64,000 nt of DNA from contig NC_079877.1 of NCBI RefSeq assembly GCF_029227915.1, positions 7,318,001-7,382,000 on the forward strand. The letters are read 5' to 3'. The notes under the pieces were generated by a model. It was given only the letters and a program-made list of their open reading frames with translations. It did not search any database and was not told the origin of the DNA. Shown in pieces: positions 27,555-40,089 of this stretch (the stretch's first letter is position 1; each line of letters begins with the position of its first letter). Source of the stretch: Hydractinia symbiolongicarpus (lineage: Eukaryota > Cnidaria > Hydrozoa > Anthoathecata > Hydractiniidae). The translations under genes and the position numbers were made by a program.

Positions 27555-30528
27555 CTTATAAATGTTATAAGTGAGACAATTGGACGCCAAGAAATAACAT
27601 TCTTCTTAATTTGACATGATTGCTGGAACTCAGCGATTACACTGGGCGCTGTGGTAGCGCTTTATTTAAAAATTAAGATAAATAAGTGTTTTTTTACTGT
27701 GAGACCAATCCTAGCCGTTATCGCTCGCTGAAGAAATAGAGACAGTTTCAAAAACCACAGTTCATTGACTTTCTAACGATGTCAATCCGTTTGAGTTACA
27801 ACAGTTGGGTCACATATTCGTACCAAAATGTATTTAGTGATTTTCTTCGGATATGCCTAAGTTGTATCGCTTTTAACAGTGAAACGATTGACTTTGGGAA
27901 TTATTTGAACTGATTAAGGACTGTGACCTTATAAATGTGATAAATGAGGCAAAAGGTCTCCCAGGAATAACATTCTTCTTAATTTGACATCATTGCTGGA
28001 ATTCAGCGATTACATTAGGCTCTGGGTAGCGTTTTTTTAAAAATTTAGATAAATAAGTCATTTTTTACTGTGGGACCAATCCTAGCCGTAAGTTCGCGCT
28101 GAAGAAATAGAGACAGCTTCAAAAAGTACATTTCATTGACTTTCTAACGGTGTTAATCCGTTTGAGTTACAACGGTTGGGTCACATATTCGTACCAACAT
28201 GTATTAGCGATGTTTTTCTGATATTACTAGGTTGCATCGCTTCTAACAGTGAAACAATTGACTGTGTGATTTAATTGAACTAACTTTGGACTGTGACCTC
28301 ATAAGTGTGATAAATGAGACAATTGGACTCCAAGAAAGAACATTCTTCTTATTTTGACATGATTGCCGCAACTCAGCGATCACACTGGACCCTGTGGTAG
28401 CGATTCATTGAAAAATTTAGATAAATAAGTCATTTTTACTGTGGGACCAATCCTAGCCGTTAGCGCGCGCTGAAGATATAGAGACAGTTTCAAAAACTCC
28501 ATTTCATTGACTTTCTAACGGTGTCAATGCGTTTGAGTTACAACGGTTGCGTCACACATTCGTACAAACAAGTATTTAGTGATTTTTTTCCGATATTACT
28601 AAGTTGTATCGCTTTCAACAGCGAAACGATTGACTGTGGGACTTAATTGAACTGATTTTGGACTTTCACCTTATAAATGTGATAAATGAGTCATTTTGAC
28701 TACAAGAAATGATATTCTTCTTAATTTGACATGATTGCCGGAACTCAGCGATTACACTGGACCCTGTGGTAGCGATTCATTTTAAAATTTAGATAAATAA
28801 GATTTTCTTACTGTGGGACCAATCCTGGCCGTTAGCACGTGCTGAAGAAATAAAGACATTCTCAAAAACTACATTTCATTGATTTCTTGGCGGTATAATT
28901 CCGTTTGAGTTACAACGGTTGCGTCACATATTCGTACCAACATGTATTTAGCGAAAGTATTCGGATATTACTAGGTTGCATCGCTTTTAACTGTGAAACG
29001 TTTGACTGTGCGATTTAAATGAAGTGATTTTGGACTTTGACCTTATTAATGTTATAAGTGAGACAATTGGACGCCAAGAAATAACATTCTTCTCAATTTG
29101 ACATGATTGCTGGAACTCAGCGATTACACTGGGCGCTGTGGTAGCGCTTTATTTAAAAATTAAGATAAATAAGTCTTTTTTTAGTGTGGGACCAATCCTA
29201 GCCGTTATCGCGCGCCGGAGAAATAGAGACAGTTTCAAAAACCACATTTCATTGACTTTCTAACGGTGTCAATCCGTTTGAGTTACAACAGTTGCGTCAC
29301 ATATTCGTACCAAAATATATTTAGTGATTTTCTTCGGATATTCCTAAGTTGTATCGCTTTTAACAGTGAAACGATTGACTGTGGGAATTATTTGAACTGA
29401 TTCAGGACTGTGACCTTATAAATGTGATAAATGAGGCAAAAGGTCTCCAAGGAATAACATTCTTCTTAATTTGACATGATTGCTGGAATTCAGCGAATAC
29501 ATTAGGCTCTGGGTAGCCTTTTTTTAAAAATTTAGATAAATAAGTCATTTTTTACTGTGGGACCAATCCTAGCCGTTAGTTCGCGCTTAAGAAATAGAGA
29601 CAGCTTCAAAAAGTACATTTCATTGACTTTCTAACGGTGTCAATCCGTCTGAGTTACAACTGTTGGGTCATATATTCGTACCAACATGTATTAACGATGT
29701 TTTTCTGATATTACTAGGTTGCATTGCTTCTAACAGTGAAACGATTGACTGTGGGATTTAATTGAACTAACTTTGGACTGTGGCCTCATAAGTGTTATAA
29801 ATGAGACAATTGGACTCCAAGAAAGAACATTCTTCTTAATTTGACATGATTGCCGGAACTCAGCGATTACACTGGACCCTGTGGTAGCGATTCATTTAAA
29901 AATTTAGATAAATAAGTCATTTTTACTGTGGGACCAAACCTAGCCGTTAGCGCGCGCTGAAGATATAGAGACAGTTTCAAAAACTCCGTTTCATTGACTT
30001 TCTAACGGTGTCAATCCGTTTGAGTTACAACGGTTGCGTCACACATTCGTACCAAAATGTATTTAGTGATTTTTTTCCGATATTACTAAGTTGTATCGCT
30101 TTCAACAGCGAAACGATTGACTGTGAGACTTAATTGAACTGATTTTGGACTTTCACCTTATAAATGTGATAAATGAGTCATTTTGACTACAAGAAATGAT
30201 ATTCTTCTTAATTTGACATGATTGCCGGAACTGAGCGATTACACTGGACCGTGTGGTAGCGATTTATTTTAAAATTTAGATAAATAAGATTTTCTTACTG
30301 TGGGACCAATCCTGGCCGTTAGCACGCGCTGAAGAAATAAAGACATTCTCAAAAACTACATTTCATTGATTTCTTGGCGGTATAATTCCGTTTCAGTTAC
30401 AACGGTTGCGTCACATATTCGTACCAACATGTATTTAGCGAAAGTATTCGGATATTACTAGGTTGCATCGCTTTTAACTGTGAAACGTTTGACTATGCGA
30501 CTTAAATGAACTGATTTTGGACTTTGAC
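27555..30528. repeat. Two four-unit higher-order repeats, period 1487 bp
   Basis: Order is B' G F C' in both: units at 27555, 27928, 28298, 28670 and at 29042, 29415, 29785, 30157. The next B' is at 30529, again 1487 bp on. Shared marks are GAGGCAAAAGGTCTCC and ATTAGGCTCTGGGTAGC (a missing TG in CTCTGTGGTAGC) in G, and GACTTTCACC before C'. The copies are visibly more diverged than the 2601-bp pair, so they are probably older. Confidence 0.88.
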
Positions 30529-30876
30529 CTTATAAATGTTATAAGTGAGACAATTGGACGCCAAGAAATAACATTCTTCTTAATTTGACATGATTGCTGG
30601 AACTCAGCGATTACACTGGGCGCTCTGGTAGCGCTTTATTTAAAAATTAAGATAAATAAGTCTTTTTTTATCGCGCGCTGAAGAAATAGAGACATTTTCA
30701 AAAACCACATTTCATTGACTTTCTAACGGTGTCAATTCGTTTGAGTTACAACGGTTGCGTCACATAATCGTTCCAACATGGGTTTAATGATTTTTTCCAA
30801 TATTACTAAGTTGTATCGCTTTTAACAGTGAAACGATTGACTGTGGGAATTATTTGAACTTATTCTGGACTGTGAC
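30529..30876. repeat. Shortened B' unit with 24-bp deletion
   Basis: Text runs AAGTCTTTTTTTATCGCG at about 30658-30675, where full B' units have 24 extra bases (the CTGTGGGACCAATCC segment and following GCCGTTA). Unit length is 348 bp. The deletion sits near +141. A short TTA repeat at both ends would allow slippage or end-joining. The same deletion recurs at 31247, 32709 and 37887. Confidence 0.9.
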
Positions 30877-30897
30877 CTTATAAATGTGATAAATGAG

Positions 30898-30912
30898 CCA
30901 ATTGGACTCCAA
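30898..30912. repeat. CCAATTGG palindrome overlapping TTGG-ACT-CCAA (example)
   Basis: CCAATTGG (30898-30905) is an 8-bp palindrome; its right half TTGG also pairs with CCAA at 30909-30912 across ACT. The same TTGG-N3-CCAA dyad is in A (TTGGTCTCCAA), F and H units. C, D and E units have TTTTGACTACAAG or TTTTGACTAGAAG at this place and lack it, so it separates two groups of families. Confidence 0.75.
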
Positions 30913-31246
30913 GGAATAACATTCTTCTTAATTCGACATGATTGCCGGAACTCAGCGATTACACTGGACCCTGTGGTAGCACTTTATTTAAAACTTTAGA
31001 TAAATAAGTGTTTTTACTGTGGGACCAATCCTAGCCGTAAGCACGCGCTGAAGATATAGAGACAGTTTCAAAAACTCCATTTCATTGACTTTCTAACGGT
31101 GTCAATCCGTTTGAGTTACAGCTGTTGCGTCACACAGTCGTACCAACATGTATTTAGTGATTTTTTTCCGATATTACTAAGTTGTATTGCTTTCAACAGC
31201 GAAACGGTGACTGTGGGACTTAATTGAACTGATTTTGGACTTTGAC

Positions 31247-31594
31247 CTTATAAATGTTATAAGTGAGACAATTGGACGCCAAGAAATAACATTCTTCTTA
31301 ATTTGACATGATTGCTGGAACTCAGCGATTACACTGGGCGCTCTGGTAGCGCTTTATTTAAAAATTAAGATAAATAAATCTTTTTTTATCGCGCGCTGAA
31401 GAAATAGAGACATTTTCAAAAACCACATTTCATTGACTTTCTAACGGTGTCAATTCGTTTGAGTTACAACGGTTGCGTCACATAATCGTTCCAACATGGG
31501 TTTAATGATTTTTTCCAATATTACTAAGTTGTATCGCTTTTAACAGTGAAACGATTGACTGTGGGAATTATTTGAACTTATTCTGGACTGTGAC
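31247..31594. repeat. Shortened B' unit with 24-bp deletion, second copy
   Basis: Same break as in the unit at 30529, at 31380-31390, in a 348-bp unit. It belongs to the second copy of the 718-bp two-unit repeat, so the deletion was copied rather than made anew. Confidence 0.9.
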
Positions 31595-31964
31595 CTTATA
31601 AATGTGATAAATGAGCCAATTGGACTCCAAGGAATAACATTCTTCTTAATTCGACATGATTGCCGGAACTCAGCGATTACACTGGACCCTGTGGTAGCAC
31701 TTTATTTAAAACTTTAGATAAATAAGTGTTTTTACTGTGGGACCAATCCTAGCCGTAAGCACGCGCTGAAGATATAGAGACAGTTTCAAAAACTCCATTT
31801 CATTGACTTTCTAACGGTGTCAATCCGTTTGAGTTACAGCTGTTGCGTCACACAGTCGTACCAACATGTATTTAGTGATTTTTTTCCGATATTACTAAGT
31901 TGTATTGCTTTCAACAGCGAAACGGTGACTGTGGGACTTAATTGAACTGATTTTGGACTTTCAC

Positions 31965-33426
31965 CTTATAAATGTAATAAATGAGTCATTTTGACTACAA
32001 GAAATGATATTCTTCTTAATTTGACATGATTGCCGGAACTCAGCGATTACACTGGACCGTGTGGTAGCGATTCATTTTAAAATTTAGATAAATAAGATTT
32101 TCTTACTGTGGGACCAATCCTGGCCGTTAGCACGCGCTGAAGAAATAAAGACATTCTCAAAAACTACATTTCATTGACTTCTTGGCGGTATAATTACGTT
32201 TGAGTTACAACGGTTGCGTCACATATTCGTACCAACATGTATTTAGCGAAAGTATTCGGATTTACTAGGTTGCATCGCTTTTAACTGTGAAACGTTTGAC
32301 TGTGCGACTTAAATCAACTGATTTTGGACTTTGACCTTATAAATGTTATAGGTGAGACAATTGGACGCCAAGAAATAACATTCTTCTTAATTTGACATGG
32401 TTGCTGGAACTCAGCGATTACACTGGGCGCTGTGGTAGCGCTTAATTAAAAAATTAAGATAAATAAGTCTTTTTTTACTGTGAGACCAATCCTAGCCGTT
32501 ATCACGCGCTGAAGAAATAGAGACAGTTTCAAAAACCACATTTCATTGACTTTCTAACGGTGTCAATCCGTTTGAGTTACAACAGTTGCGTCAAATATTC
32601 GTGCCAAAATGTATTTAGTGATTTTCTTCGGATAATACTAAGTGGTATCGCTTTTAACAGTGAAACGATTGACTGTGGGAATTATTTGAACTGATTTTGG
32701 ACTTTGACCTTATAAATGTTATAAGTGAGACAAATGGACGCCAAGAAATAACATTCTTCTTAATTTGACATGATTGCTGGAACTCAGCGATTACACTGGG
32801 CGCTCTGGTAGCTCTTTATTTAAAAATTAAGATAAATAAGTCTTTTTTTATCGCGCGCTGAAGAAATAGAGACATTTTCAAAAACCACATTTCATTGACT
32901 TTCTAACGGTGTCAATTCGTTTGAGTTACAACGGTTGCGTCACATAATCGTTCCAACATGGGTTTAGTGATTTTTTCCAATATTACTAAGTTGTATCGCT
33001 TTTAACAGTGAAACGATTGACTGTGGGAATTATTTGAACTGATTCTGGACTGTGACCTTATAAATGTGATAAATGAGCCAATTGGACTCCAAGGAATAAC
33101 ATTCTTCTTAATTCGACATGATTGCCGGAACTCAGCGATTATACTGGACCCTGTGGTAGCACTTTATTTAAAACTTTAGATAAATAAGTGTTTTTACTGT
33201 GGGACCAATCCTAGCCGTTAGCACGCGCTGAAGATATAGAGACAGTTTCAAAAACTCCATTTCATTGACTTTCTAACGGTGTCAATCCGTTTGAGTTACA
33301 GCTGTTGCGTCACACATTCGTACCAACATGTATTTAGTGATTTTTTTCCGATCTTACTAAGTTGTATTGCTTTCAACAGCGAAACGGTGACTGTGGGACT
33401 TAATTGAACTGATTTTGGACTTTCAC
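31965..33426. repeat. Four-unit block C', B'', B' (shortened), H
   Basis: Units start at 31965, 32336, 32709 and 33057. B'' is a B-like unit with TTAATTAAAAAATTAAG and GTGAGACCAATCC. The C' unit has lost one base pair of GGATATTAC (reads GGATTTAC at 32258), a mark shared by all later C' units. The unit at 32709 has the 24-bp deletion. The whole block recurs at 37143-38604, exactly 5178 bp later. Confidence 0.9.
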
Positions 33427-35284
33427 CTTATAAATGTGATAAATGAGTCATTTTGACTACAAGAAATGATATTCTTCTTAATTTGACATGATTGCCGGAA
33501 CTCAGCGATTACACTGGACCGTGTGGTAGCGATTCATTTTAAAATTTAGATAAATAAGATTTTCTTACTGTGGGACCAATCCTGGCCGTTAGCACGCGCT
33601 GAAGAAATAAAGACATTCTCAAAAATTACATTTCATTGATTTCTTGGCGGTATAATTACGTTTGAGTTACAACGGTTGCGTCACATATTCGCACCAACAT
33701 GTATTTAGCGAAAGTATTCGGATTTACTAGGTTGCATCGCTTTTAACTGTGAAACGTTTGACTGCGCGACTTAAATCAACTGATTTTGGACTTTGACCTT
33801 ATAAATGTGATAAGTGAGACAATTGGACGCCAAGAAATAACATTCTTCTTAATTTGACATGATTGCTGGAACTCAGCGATTACACTGGGCGCTGTGGTAG
33901 CGCTTAATTAAAAAATTAAGATAAATAAGTCTTTTTTTACTGTGAGACCAATCCTAGCCGTTATTGCGCGCTGAAGAAATAGAGACAGTTTCAAAAACCA
34001 CATTTCATTGACTTTCTAACGGTGTCAATCCGTTTGAGTTACAACAGTTGCGTCAAATATTCGTGCCAAAATGTATTTAGTGATTTTCTTCGGATAATAC
34101 TAAGTGGTATCGCTTTTAACAGTAAAACGATTGACTGTGGGAATTATTTGAACTGATTTTGGACTTTGACCTTATAAATGTTATAAGTGAGAAAATTGGA
34201 CGCCAAGAAATAACATTCTTCTTAATTTGACATGATTGCTGGAACTCAGCGATTACACTGGGCGCTGTGGTAGCGCTTTATTTAAAAATTAGATAAATAA
34301 GTCTTTTTTACTGTGGGACCAATCCTTGCCGTTTGTTCGCGCTGAAAAAATAGAGACAGCTTCAAAAGGTACATTTCATTGACTTTCTAACGGTGTCAAT
34401 CCGTTTGAGTTACAACGGTTGGGTCACATATTCGTACCAACATGTATTAACGATGTTTTTCTGATATTGCTAGGTTGCATCGCTTCTAACAGTGAAACGA
34501 TTGACTGTGGGATTTAATTGAACTAACTTTAGACTTTGACCTCATAAGTGTGATAAATGAGACAATTGGACTCCAAGAAAGAACATTCTTCTTAATTTGA
34601 CATGATTTCCGCAACTCAGCGATTACACAGGACGCTGTGGTAGCACTTCATTTAAAAATTTAGATAAATAAGTCATTCTTTACTGTGGGACCAATCCTAG
34701 GCGCTATCGCGCGCTGATGAAATAGTGACAGGTTAAAAAACTACATTTCATTGACTTTCTAACGGTGTCAGTCCGTTTGAGTTACAACGATTGGGTCACA
34801 TATTCGTACTAACATGTATTTAGCGATATTTTTCTGATATTACTAGGTTGCATCGCTTTTAACAGTGAAACGATTTACTGTGGCATTTAAATGAACTGAT
34901 TGTGGACTTTGACCTTATAAATGTAATAAAAAAGCCAGTTTGACTACAAGAAATAACGTTGTTTTTAATTTGACATAATTGCTGGAACTCAGCGATTACA
35001 GTGGGTGCTGTGGTAGCGCTTTATGTATAAATTAAGATAAATAAACCATTTTTACTGTGGGACCAATCCTAGCCGTTAGTTAGCGCTGAAGAAATAGAGA
35101 CAGTTTCAAAAACTACATTTCATGGACTTTCTAACGGTGTCAATCCGTTTGAGTTACAGCTGTTGCGTCACACAGTCGTACCAACATGTATTTAGTGATT
35201 TTTTTCCGATATTACTAAGTTGTATTGCTTTCAACAGCGAAACGGTGACTGTGGGACTTAATTGAACTGATTTTGGACTTTCAC
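33427..35284. repeat. Five-unit higher-order repeat (1858 bp), copy 1
   Basis: Units start at 33427 (C'), 33798 (B''), 34171 (B'), 34541 (F) and 34914 (family I, TAATAAAAAAGCCAG). Marks in the last two units are GATTTCCGCAACTCAGCG, AATCCTAGGCGCTATCG, GAAATAGTGACAGG, AACGTTGTTTTTAATTTG and CATGGACTTTC. Family I appears only here, at 36772 and at 41206. Confidence 0.9.
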
Positions 35285-37142
35285 CTTATAAATGTAATAA
35301 ATGAGTCATTTTGACTACAAGAAATGATATTCTTCTTAATTTGACATGATTGCCGGAACTCAGCGATTACACTGGACCGTGTGGTAGCGATTCATTTTAA
35401 AATTTAGATAAATAAGATTTTCTTACTGTGGGACCAATCCTGGCCGTTAGCACGCGCTGAAGAAATAAAGACATTCTCAAAAACTACATTTCATTGACTT
35501 CTTGGCGGTATAATTACGTTTGAGTTACAACGGTTGCGTCACATATTCGTACCAACATGTATTTAGCGAAAGTATTCGGATTTACTAGGTTGCATCGCTT
35601 TTAACTGTGAAACGTTTGACTGTGCGACTTAAATCAACTGATTTTGGACTTTGACCTTATAAATGTTATAGGTGAGACAATTGGACGCCAAGAAATAACA
35701 TTCTTCTTAATTTGACATGGTTGCTGGAACTCAGCGATTACACTGGGCGCTGTGGTAGCGCTTAATTAAAAAATTAAGATAAATAAGTCTTTTTTTACTG
35801 TGAGACCAATCCTAGCCGTTATCACGCGCTGAAGAAATAGAGACAGTTTCAAAAACCACATTTCATTGACTTTCTAACGGTGTCAATCCGTTTGAGTTAC
35901 AACAGTTGCGTCAAATATTCGTGCCAAAATGTATTTAGTGATTTTCTTCGGATAATACTAAGTGGTATCGCTTTTAACAGTGAAACGATTGACTGTGGGA
36001 ATTATTTGAACTGATTTTGGACTTTGACCTTATAAATGTTATAAGTGAGACAAATGGACGCCAAGAAATAACATTCTTCTTAATTTGACATGATTGCTGG
36101 AACTCAGCGATTACACTGGGCGCTCTGGTAGCGCTTTATTTAAAAATTAGATAAATAAGTCTTTTTTACTGTGGGACCAATCCTTGCCGTTAGTTCGCGC
36201 TGAAAAAATAGAGACAGCTTCAAAAGGTACATTTCATTGACTTTCTAACGGTGTCAATCCGTTTGAGTTACAACGGTTGGGTCACATATTCGTACCAACA
36301 TGTATTAACGATGTTTTTCTGATATTGCTAGGTTGCATCGCTTCTAACAGTGAAACGATTGACTGTGGGATTTAATTGAACTAACTTTAGACTTTGACCT
36401 CATAAGTGTGATAAATGAGACAATTGGACTCCAAGAAAGAACATTCTTCTTAATTTGACATGATTTCCGCAACTCAGCGATTACACAGGACGCTGTGGTA
36501 GTACTTCATTTAAAAATTTAGATAAATAAGTCATTCTTTACTGTGGGACCAATCCTAGGCGCTATCGCGCGCTGATGAAATAGTGACAGGTTAAAAAACT
36601 ACATTTCATTGACTTTCTAACGGTGTCAGTCCGTTTGAGTTACAACGATTGGGTCACATATTCGTACTAACATGTATTTAGCGATATTTTTCTGATATTA
36701 CTAGGTTGCATCGCTTTTAACAGTGAAACGATTTACTGTGGCATTTAAATGAACTGATTGTGGACTTTGACCTTATAAATGTAATAAAAAAGCCAGTTTG
36801 ACTACAAGAAATAACGTTGTTTTTAATTTGACATAATTGCTGGAACTCAGCGATTACAGTGGGTGCTGTGGTAGCGCTTTATGTATAAATTAAGATAAAT
36901 AAACCATTTTTACTGTGGGACCAATCCTAGCCGTTAGTTAGCGCTGAAGAAATAGAGACAGTTTCAAAAACTACATTTCATGGACTTTCTAACGGTGTCA
37001 ATCCGTTTGAGTTACAGCTGTTGCGTCACACAGTCGTACCAACATGTATTTAGTGATTTTTTTCCGATATTACTAAGTTGTATTGCTTTCAACAGCGAAA
37101 CGGTGACTGTGGGACTTAATTGAACTGATTTTGGACTTTCAC
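35285..37142. repeat. Five-unit higher-order repeat (1858 bp), copy 2
   Basis: Units start at 35285, 35656, 36029, 36399 and 36772. The F and I units repeat those of copy 1 almost exactly at 1858 bp. The first two units instead match 31965-32708 best (both have TAATAAATGAGTC and CACAGTCGTACC), at 3320 bp. The block is therefore a recombinant of two sources, not a simple copy. At its right end the text from 35150 recurs from 37008 and continues to about 37995. Confidence 0.9.
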
Positions 37143-38604
37143 CTTATAAATGTAATAAATGAGTCATTTTGACTACAAGAAATGATATTCTTCTTAATTT
37201 GACATGATTGCCGGAACTCAGCGATTACACTGGACCGTGTGGTAGCGATTCATTTTAAAATTTAGATAAATAAGATTTTCTTACTGTGGGACCAATCCTG
37301 GCCGTTAGCACGCGCTGAAGAAATAAAGACATTCTCAAAAACTACATTTCATTGACTTCTTGGCGGTATAATTACGTTTGAGTTACAACAGTTGCGTCAC
37401 ATATTCGTACCAACATGTATTTAGCGAAAGTATTCGGATTTACTAGGTTGCATCGCTTTTAACTGTGAAACGTTTGACTGTGCGACTTAAATCAACTGAT
37501 TTTGGACTTTGACCTTATAAATGTTATAGGTGAGACAATTGGACGCCAAGAAATAACATTCTTCTTAATTTGACATGGTTGCTGGAACTCAGCGATTACA
37601 CTGGGCGCTGTGGTAGCGCTTAATTAAAAAATTAAGATAAATAAGTCTTTTTTTACTGTGAGACCAATCCTAGCCGTTATCACGCGCTGAAGAAATAGAG
37701 ACAGTTTCAAAAACCACATTTCATTGACTTTCTAACGGTGTCAATCCGTTTGAGTTACAACAGTTGCGTCAAATATTCGTGCCAAAATGTATTTAGTGAC
37801 TTTCTTCGGATAATACTAAGTGGTATCGCTTTTAACAGTGAAACGATTGACTGTGGGAATTATTTGAACTGATTTTGGACTTTGACCTTATAAATGTTAT
37901 AAGTGAGACAAATGGACGCCAAGAAATAACATTCTTCTTAATTTGACATGATTGCTGGAACTCAGCGATTACACTGGGCGCTCTGGTAGCGCTTTATTTA
38001 AAAATTAAGATAAATAAGTCTTTTTTTATCGCGCGCTGAAGAAATAGAGACATTTTCAAAAACCACATTTCATTGACTTTCTAACGGTGTCAATTCGTTT
38101 GAGTTACAACGGTTGCGTCACATAATCGTTCCAACATGGGTTTAGTGATTTTTTCCAATATTACTAAGTTGTATCGCTTTTAACAGTGAAACGATTGACT
38201 GTGGGAATTATTTGAACTGATTCTGGACTGTGACCTTATAAATGTGATAAATGAGCCAATTGGACTCCAAGGAATAACATTCTTCTTAATTCGACATGAT
38301 TGCCGGAACTCAGCGATTATACTGGACCCTGTGGTAGCACTTTATTTAAAACTTTAGATAAATAAGTGTTTTTACTGTGGGACCAATCCTAGCCGTTAGC
38401 ACGCGCTGAAGATATAGAGACAGTTTCAAAAACTCCATTTCATTGACTTTCTAACGGTGTCAATCCGTTTGAGTTACAGCTGTTGCGTCACACATTCGTA
38501 CCAACATGTATTTAGTGATTTTTTTCCGATCTTACTAAGTTGTATTGCTTTCAACAGCGAAACGGTGACTGTGGGACTTAATTGAACTGATTTTGGACTT
38601 TCAC
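37143..38604. repeat. Four-unit block C', B'', B' (shortened), H, second copy
   Basis: Units start at 37143, 37514, 37887 and 38235; each lies exactly 5178 bp after its counterpart at 31965-33426. The shared 24-bp deletion (near 38028), GATTATACTGGACC in H and TTTCCGATCTTACTAAG at the end confirm the copy. Similarity carries on into the next units up to about 39800. Confidence 0.9.
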
Positions 38605-39718
38605 CTTATAAATGTGATAAATGAGTCATTTTGACTACAAGAAATGATATTCTTCTTAATTTGACATGATTGCCGGAACTCAGCGATTACACTGGACCGT
38701 GTGGTAGCGATTCATTTTAAAATTTAGATAAATAAGATTTTCTTACTGTGGGACCAATCCTGGCCGTTAGCACGCGCTGAAGAAATAAAGACATTCTCAA
38801 AAATTACATTTCATTGATTTCTTGGCGGTATAATTACGTTTGAGTTACAACGGTTGCGTCACATATTCGCACCAACATGTATTTAGCGAAAGTATTCGGA
38901 TTTACTAGGTTGCATCGCTTTTAACTGTGAAACGTTTGACTGCGCGACTTAAATCAACTGATTTTGGACTTTGACCTTATAAATGTGATAAGTGAGACAA
39001 TTGGACGCCAAGAAATAACATTCTTCTTAATTTGACATGATTGCTGGAACTCAGCGATTACACTGGGCGCTGTGGTAGCGCTTAATTAAAAAATTAAGAT
39101 AAATAAGTCTTTTTTTACTGTGAGACCAATCCTAGCCGTTATTGCGCGCTGAAGAAATAGAGACAGTTTCAAAAACCACATTTCATTGACTTTCTAACGG
39201 TGTCAATCCGTTTGAGTTACAACAGTTGCGTCAAATATTCGTGCCAAAATGTATTTAGTGATTTTCTTCGGATAATACTAAGTGGTATCGCTTTTAACAG
39301 TAAAACGATTGACTGTGGGAATTATTTGAACTGATTTTGGACTTTGACCTTACAAATGTTATAAGTGAGAAAATTGGACGCCAAGAAATAACATTCTTCT
39401 TAATTTGACATGATTGCTGGAACTCAGCGATTACACTGGGCGCTGTGGTAGCGCTTTATTTAAAAATTAGATAAATAAGTCTTTTTTACTGTGGGACCAA
39501 TCCTTGCCGTTAGTTCGCGCTGAAAAAATAGAGACAGCTTCAAAAGGTACATTTCATTGACTTTCTAACGGTGTCAATCCGTTTGAGTTACAACGGTTGG
39601 GTCACATATTCGTACCAACATGTATTAACGATGTTTTTCTGATATTGCTAGGTTGCATCGCTTCTAACAGTGAAACGATTGACTGTGGGATTTAATTGAA
39701 CTAACTTTAGACTTTGAC
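38605..39718. repeat. Three-unit repeat (1114 bp), copy 1
   Basis: Units start at 38605 (C'), 38976 (B'') and 39349 (B', beginning CTTACAAATG). Marks are AAAAATTACATTTC and TATTCGCACCAACATG in the C' unit, TTATTGCGCGC in B'', and AACAGTAAAACG. The repeat follows at 1114 bp. The true boundary is within the units, around 38690 and 39800. Confidence 0.9.
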
Positions 39719-40089
39719 CTCATAAGTGTGATAAATGAGACAATTGGACTCCAAGAAAGAACATTCTTCTTAATTTGACATGATTTCCGCAACTCAGCGA
39801 TTACACTGGACCGTGTGGTAGCGATTCATTTTAAAATTTAGATAAATAAGATTTTCTTACTGTGGGACCAATCCTGGCCGTTAGCACGCGCTGAAGAAAT
39901 AAAGACATTCTCAAAAATTACATTTCATTGATTTCTTGGCGGTATAATTACGTTTGAGTTACAACGGTTGCGTCACATATTCGCACCAACATGTATTTAG
40001 CGAAAGTATTCGGATTTACTAGGTTGCATCGCTTTTAACTGTGAAACGTTTGACTGCGCGACTTAAATCAACTGATTTTGGACTTTGAC
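39719..40089. repeat. Hybrid satellite unit, F start with C' end
   Basis: The unit begins CTCATAAGTG with AAAGAACATTC and GATTTCCGCAACTCAGCG (family F). After GCGATTACAC at about 39796-39805 it becomes C' (TGGACCGTGTGG, CATTTTAAAATTTAG, GATTTTCTTACTG). Ordinary F units here read GATTACACAGGACGCTG. The switch marks the crossover that made the 1114-bp duplication, at about +80 of the unit. Confidence 0.9.

Larger units (their letters stand above)
30529..31964. repeat. Two-unit repeat with shortened first unit, period 718 bp
   Basis: Units start at 30529 and 30877, then 31247 and 31595. The first of each pair is short (348 bp) owing to a 24-bp internal deletion; the second is family H (CCAATTGGACTCCAAGG, AATTCGACATGATTGCC). 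Text is almost identical in both pairs, for example CACACAGTCGTACC, TTGTATTGCTTTCAACAGCG and GAAACGGTGACTG. The one clear difference is AAATAAGTC against AAATAAATC just before the deletion. Confidence 0.9.
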
